Shown one piece after another: positions 7,501 through 8,299 of a stretch of DNA of 8,299 nucleotides. Every line of letters begins with the position of its first letter. Position 1 is the first letter of the stretch. The stretch is from Euryarchaeota archaeon UBA439 (GTDB lineage Archaea; Thermoplasmatota; Poseidoniia; Poseidoniales; Thalassarchaeaceae), in NCBI GenBank assembly GCA_002497245.1, contig DANB01000009.1, positions 1 through 8,299 of the forward strand, written 5' to 3'. The notes beneath the pieces are model-generated. The model was not told the DNA's origin and made no database searches. It worked only from the letters and a program-made list of their open reading frames with translations. The position numbers and the translations under genes were made by a program.

Positions 7501-7791
7501 CTCAATTTCAACCGGTAGACCATGAGTATCCCAACCAGCTTTCCTTTCGACAATATGTCCTTCCATTGTTTTCCATCTACATACCATGTCCTTGTAAAGT
7601 CTGGAAATCACGTGATGAATTCCTGGTTTTCCATTTGCGGTAGGAGGTCCTTCAAGAAATGTAAAAGGTGATTGTTTTGATCTTCTATTTTCAATCGAAT
7701 GAACAAATGTTTTTTCTTCATTCCATAATTCAATCAATGAAGTCTCAAGAGCTACTGGGTCTAGATTTCCAGCCGCCTTCGGTACGGTCAT
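4597..7791 (-). CDS. ileS: isoleucyl-tRNA synthetase (archaeal/eukaryotic-type)
   Basis: A 1064-residue cytoplasmic enzyme that charges tRNA-Ile and edits mischarged valine. The length and C-terminus fit the IleRS2 (archaeal/eukaryotic) type. FLEGPPTANGKPGIHHV (45-61) holds the first ATP-binding signature as GIHH (57-60) instead of HIGH, a known variant. KAGWDTHGLPVE follows at 84-95. The CP1 editing domain is marked by WTTTPWTLPGNVGLAV (224-239) and GTGVVHTAVMYGEDDY (330-345). A zinc knuckle candidate is formed by Cys480/Cys483 with Cys521/Cys526. WFDSGCASFAQWHYP (540-554), DQTRGWFYSLL (575-585) and KMSKS (613-617) complete the catalytic core. The anticodon-binding helices (about 700-850, including LSNWYVRRSRRRLW) and an archaeal-style C-terminal domain end at 1064. 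The ATG at 7791 is the only plausible start: the frame is open upstream to a stop near 7840 but contains no ATG, GTG or TTG. The stop lies two bases from that of the convergent lipoprotein gene. Confidence 0.97.
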   Translation of the reverse strand: MTVPKAAGNLDPVALETSLIELWNEEKTFVHSIENRRSKQSPFTFLEGPPTANGKPGIHHVISRLYKDMVCRWKTMEGHIVERKAGWDTHGLPVEIEVQKQLDLMSNEAIENFGMEAFNQKCKESVWTYEQAWREMTERMGFWVDMDDPYVTLHDDYIESAWWSLKQMFEKGLLFRGHKVLPYCPQTGTSYSSHEVAQGYKEVSEPAVFIKFKLSDSNSSILAWTTTPWTLPGNVGLAVGPDVVYCRVKITAEPSNSWEGRGGAELGEELILAKDLLGNVLRHKMEVLEEFSGSELIGKSYEPLFPGAVDGSNSNAWTVVGADFVTTSDGTGVVHTAVMYGEDDYNLGMKEGFPAQHTVGIDGKFIKGTHEKLDGRYVKECDSDIIDLLESGGKLYREHIYTHDYPHCWRTDHPLLYYAMDSWFVKMTAVKDQIIQHNSEVEWAPEWTGTKRMGEWLSNIKDWAISRERYWGTPIPVWICNDCNSEYCVGSVEEMISMKTEDSPVPPELHRPYVDDVKLNCSDPNCSGEMVREPYVMDCWFDSGCASFAQWHYPFENKEKFESVFPVDYICEAVDQTRGWFYSLLAVSTTVFDNVAYKRCLSLGHILDKDGKKMSKSRGNVVNPWDHFNKEGSDSIRWYMMTQSAPWTPTNFDPNGVRESYAKMFLTLWNVHKFYSDYASLDNFDPEDKDSFVNIKERSHLDKWILSRMTTVAENYHENFVSWDFHKAGRELENFVINDLSNWYVRRSRRRLWNEDQSNDKRSCQHTLHEVLLTVCRLMAPVSPFIPDQIHRDLTGHSVHLADWPVGSNLVERSLPPQNWVLEQEMALVRKLAETGRRVRVEAGRRQRLPCKSGWIVGGPDISDFHEILAEELNVESLTTEEDLDRFQKIEIAPNRKSLGKKCRQDLPAVLELLENADPDNILLEIEAEICILEGYDITMEDIEIRRVEKENFAAATISIEEIGDVSLVLDMSLNEELISKGLARDIIRHVQAKRKEINLDVEALIELNVWIESSEILFDNDWSHIQIETRAGGASINQGDIPKGIEYFEVDGIGVNFSIKEIN

Positions 7792-7870
7792 ATCAAAGCC
7801 GACAGTAGATGCTTTCTTGAACGTGACTAATCGGAAAAAAGTAGATTAGGAAATAACCACGACTTCAAAA

Positions 7871-7879
7871 GGTATAACC
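7871..7879 (+). promoter_or_regulatory. candidate TATA element in the ileS / HMA-protein divergent region
   Basis: The 104-base region between the divergent ileS and HMA-DUF4396 starts (7792-7895) must hold both promoters unless transcripts enter from outside. The sequence ggtataacc, centred about 21 bases before the ATG at 7896, is the best TATA-like candidate for the rightward gene. It is slightly closer than the usual distance for a leaderless start. A second AT-rich run (tttaattata) abuts the ATG. For ileS I see no clear TATA at the expected distance, only a weak ttattt on the minus strand around 7852-7857. No inverted repeat that could be a metal-responsive operator stands out. Confidence 0.22.
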
Positions 7880-7895
7880 TCGTGCGTTTAATTAT

Positions 7896-8299
7896 ATGTC
7901 AGAGTCGCTATCAATAGATATTGGAGGAATGACTTGTGATGGTTGTTCAGGTAAAGTGAAAAAAGCTCTCGAAAGTATTACTGGAGTGATTTCTGTCGAA
8001 GTTTCACATGAATCTGGAGTAGCAGTGATTGAACACAAAAAAGTATCAAAAGAAGTATTGATTTCTAGCATTAAGTCAACTGGCTACACTGTTGATGGAA
8101 AGGGTGAAGATTTCCATTGGAGGGATGGAAGTGTTTGGAAACAATCTGCTCATAATACCAAGTGGTGTTTGATAGGCTGTAGTATTGGTGATTTTGGTAC
8201 AATTGCTGCATTTCAATCAATCGCTTATCTTGATGCTCTTGGCTGGTCTGCAATGTCGATTATGATGCTTGCAATGTTCAATGGAATCATGACCTCAAT
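7896..8299 (+). CDS. heavy-metal-associated domain fused to DUF4396-like membrane domain (3' end outside window)
   Basis: An open frame from the ATG at 7896 runs to the window end without a stop (134 codons plus two bases). Residues 5-66 form a heavy-metal-associated (HMA) domain of the CopZ/Atx1 ferredoxin-like fold. The metal site is GGMTCDGCSGKV with Cys14 and Cys17, followed by ALESITGVISVEV and ISSIKSTGYTV at the expected places. After a short polar linker (67-80), residues 81-134 read WKQSAHNTKWCLIGCSIGDF and continue with two hydrophobic helices (about 91-112 and 115-133). The C-L-x-G-C-x-I-G signature matches the DUF4396 membrane family, with Cys91 and Cys95 on the first helix. I infer that the HMA domain captures Cu(I) or a similar soft metal in the cytosol and hands it to the membrane cysteines, or senses it; this is not established by sequence. 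It is divergent from ileS. An antisense frame at 8071-8253 is a shadow of this gene. Confidence 0.85.
   Translation, partial: MSESLSIDIGGMTCDGCSGKVKKALESITGVISVEVSHESGVAVIEHKKVSKEVLISSIKSTGYTVDGKGEDFHWRDGSVWKQSAHNTKWCLIGCSIGDFGTIAAFQSIAYLDALGWSAMSIMMLAMFNGIMTS

Noticed and set aside
1660..7791. cysS and ileS as a translation gene cluster
   Set aside because: They are on opposite strands and separated by an unrelated lipoprotein gene, so shared regulation is not supported.
7792..7895. possible small RNA or tRNA in the divergent intergenic region
   Set aside because: No tRNA arms, conserved loops or strong stem could be found by eye; the space is about what two promoters need.
8071..8253. minus-strand 60-codon open frame
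   Set aside because: It is antisense to the HMA-DUF4396 gene, whose plus-strand frame has clear domain motifs; the minus frame has none.

Overview
The window looks like a piece of a compact, AT-rich genome, probably from a marine archaeon of the Thermoplasmatota (Marine Group II/III type). By eye the GC content is roughly 35-40%. None of the six visible gene starts has a Shine-Dalgarno sequence. Two genes need TTG starts, and TATA-like AT-rich boxes lie about 20-30 bases before three starts, as expected for leaderless archaeal transcripts. The proteins are acidic, and the isoleucyl-tRNA synthetase is of the archaeal/eukaryotic (IleRS2) kind. That type also occurs in some bacteria, notably Bacteroidetes, which also lack Shine-Dalgarno sites, so the assignment is an inference and not proven.

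Plus strand, left to right. At 1-381 is the 3' end of an Fe-S oxidoreductase carrying a complete cysteine-rich CCG cluster-binding domain. At 419-811 is a small four-helix membrane protein of unknown function. At 813-927 lies what looks like the decayed, internally deleted remnant of a class I glutamine-amidotransferase-like (peptidase C26) gene. It sits directly before an intact C26 hydrolase gene (932-1630). Twenty-nine bases later comes cysS (1660-3090, cysteinyl-tRNA synthetase), probably on the same transcript. At 3149-4594 is a predicted surface lipoprotein with sialidase-type Asp-box repeats.

Minus strand: ileS (7791-4597, isoleucyl-tRNA synthetase) meets the lipoprotein gene tail to tail with only two bases between the stop codons. 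On the far side of ileS, across a 104-base divergent intergenic region, a plus-strand gene (7896 to the window end) encodes an N-terminal heavy-metal-associated domain joined to a DUF4396-like membrane domain. It is cut by the window edge.

No functional pathway clearly unites these genes. Two are core translation enzymes, and the others are a redox protein, an amidohydrolase, two membrane or surface proteins and a metal-binding membrane protein. There is no gene-free stretch over 300 bases, and I see no tRNA, rRNA, CRISPR array, insertion sequence or integrase. The most unusual items are the C26 remnant beside its intact paralogue, the HMA-DUF4396 fusion and the Asp-box lipoprotein. I do not see convincing evidence of a new multi-gene system here.
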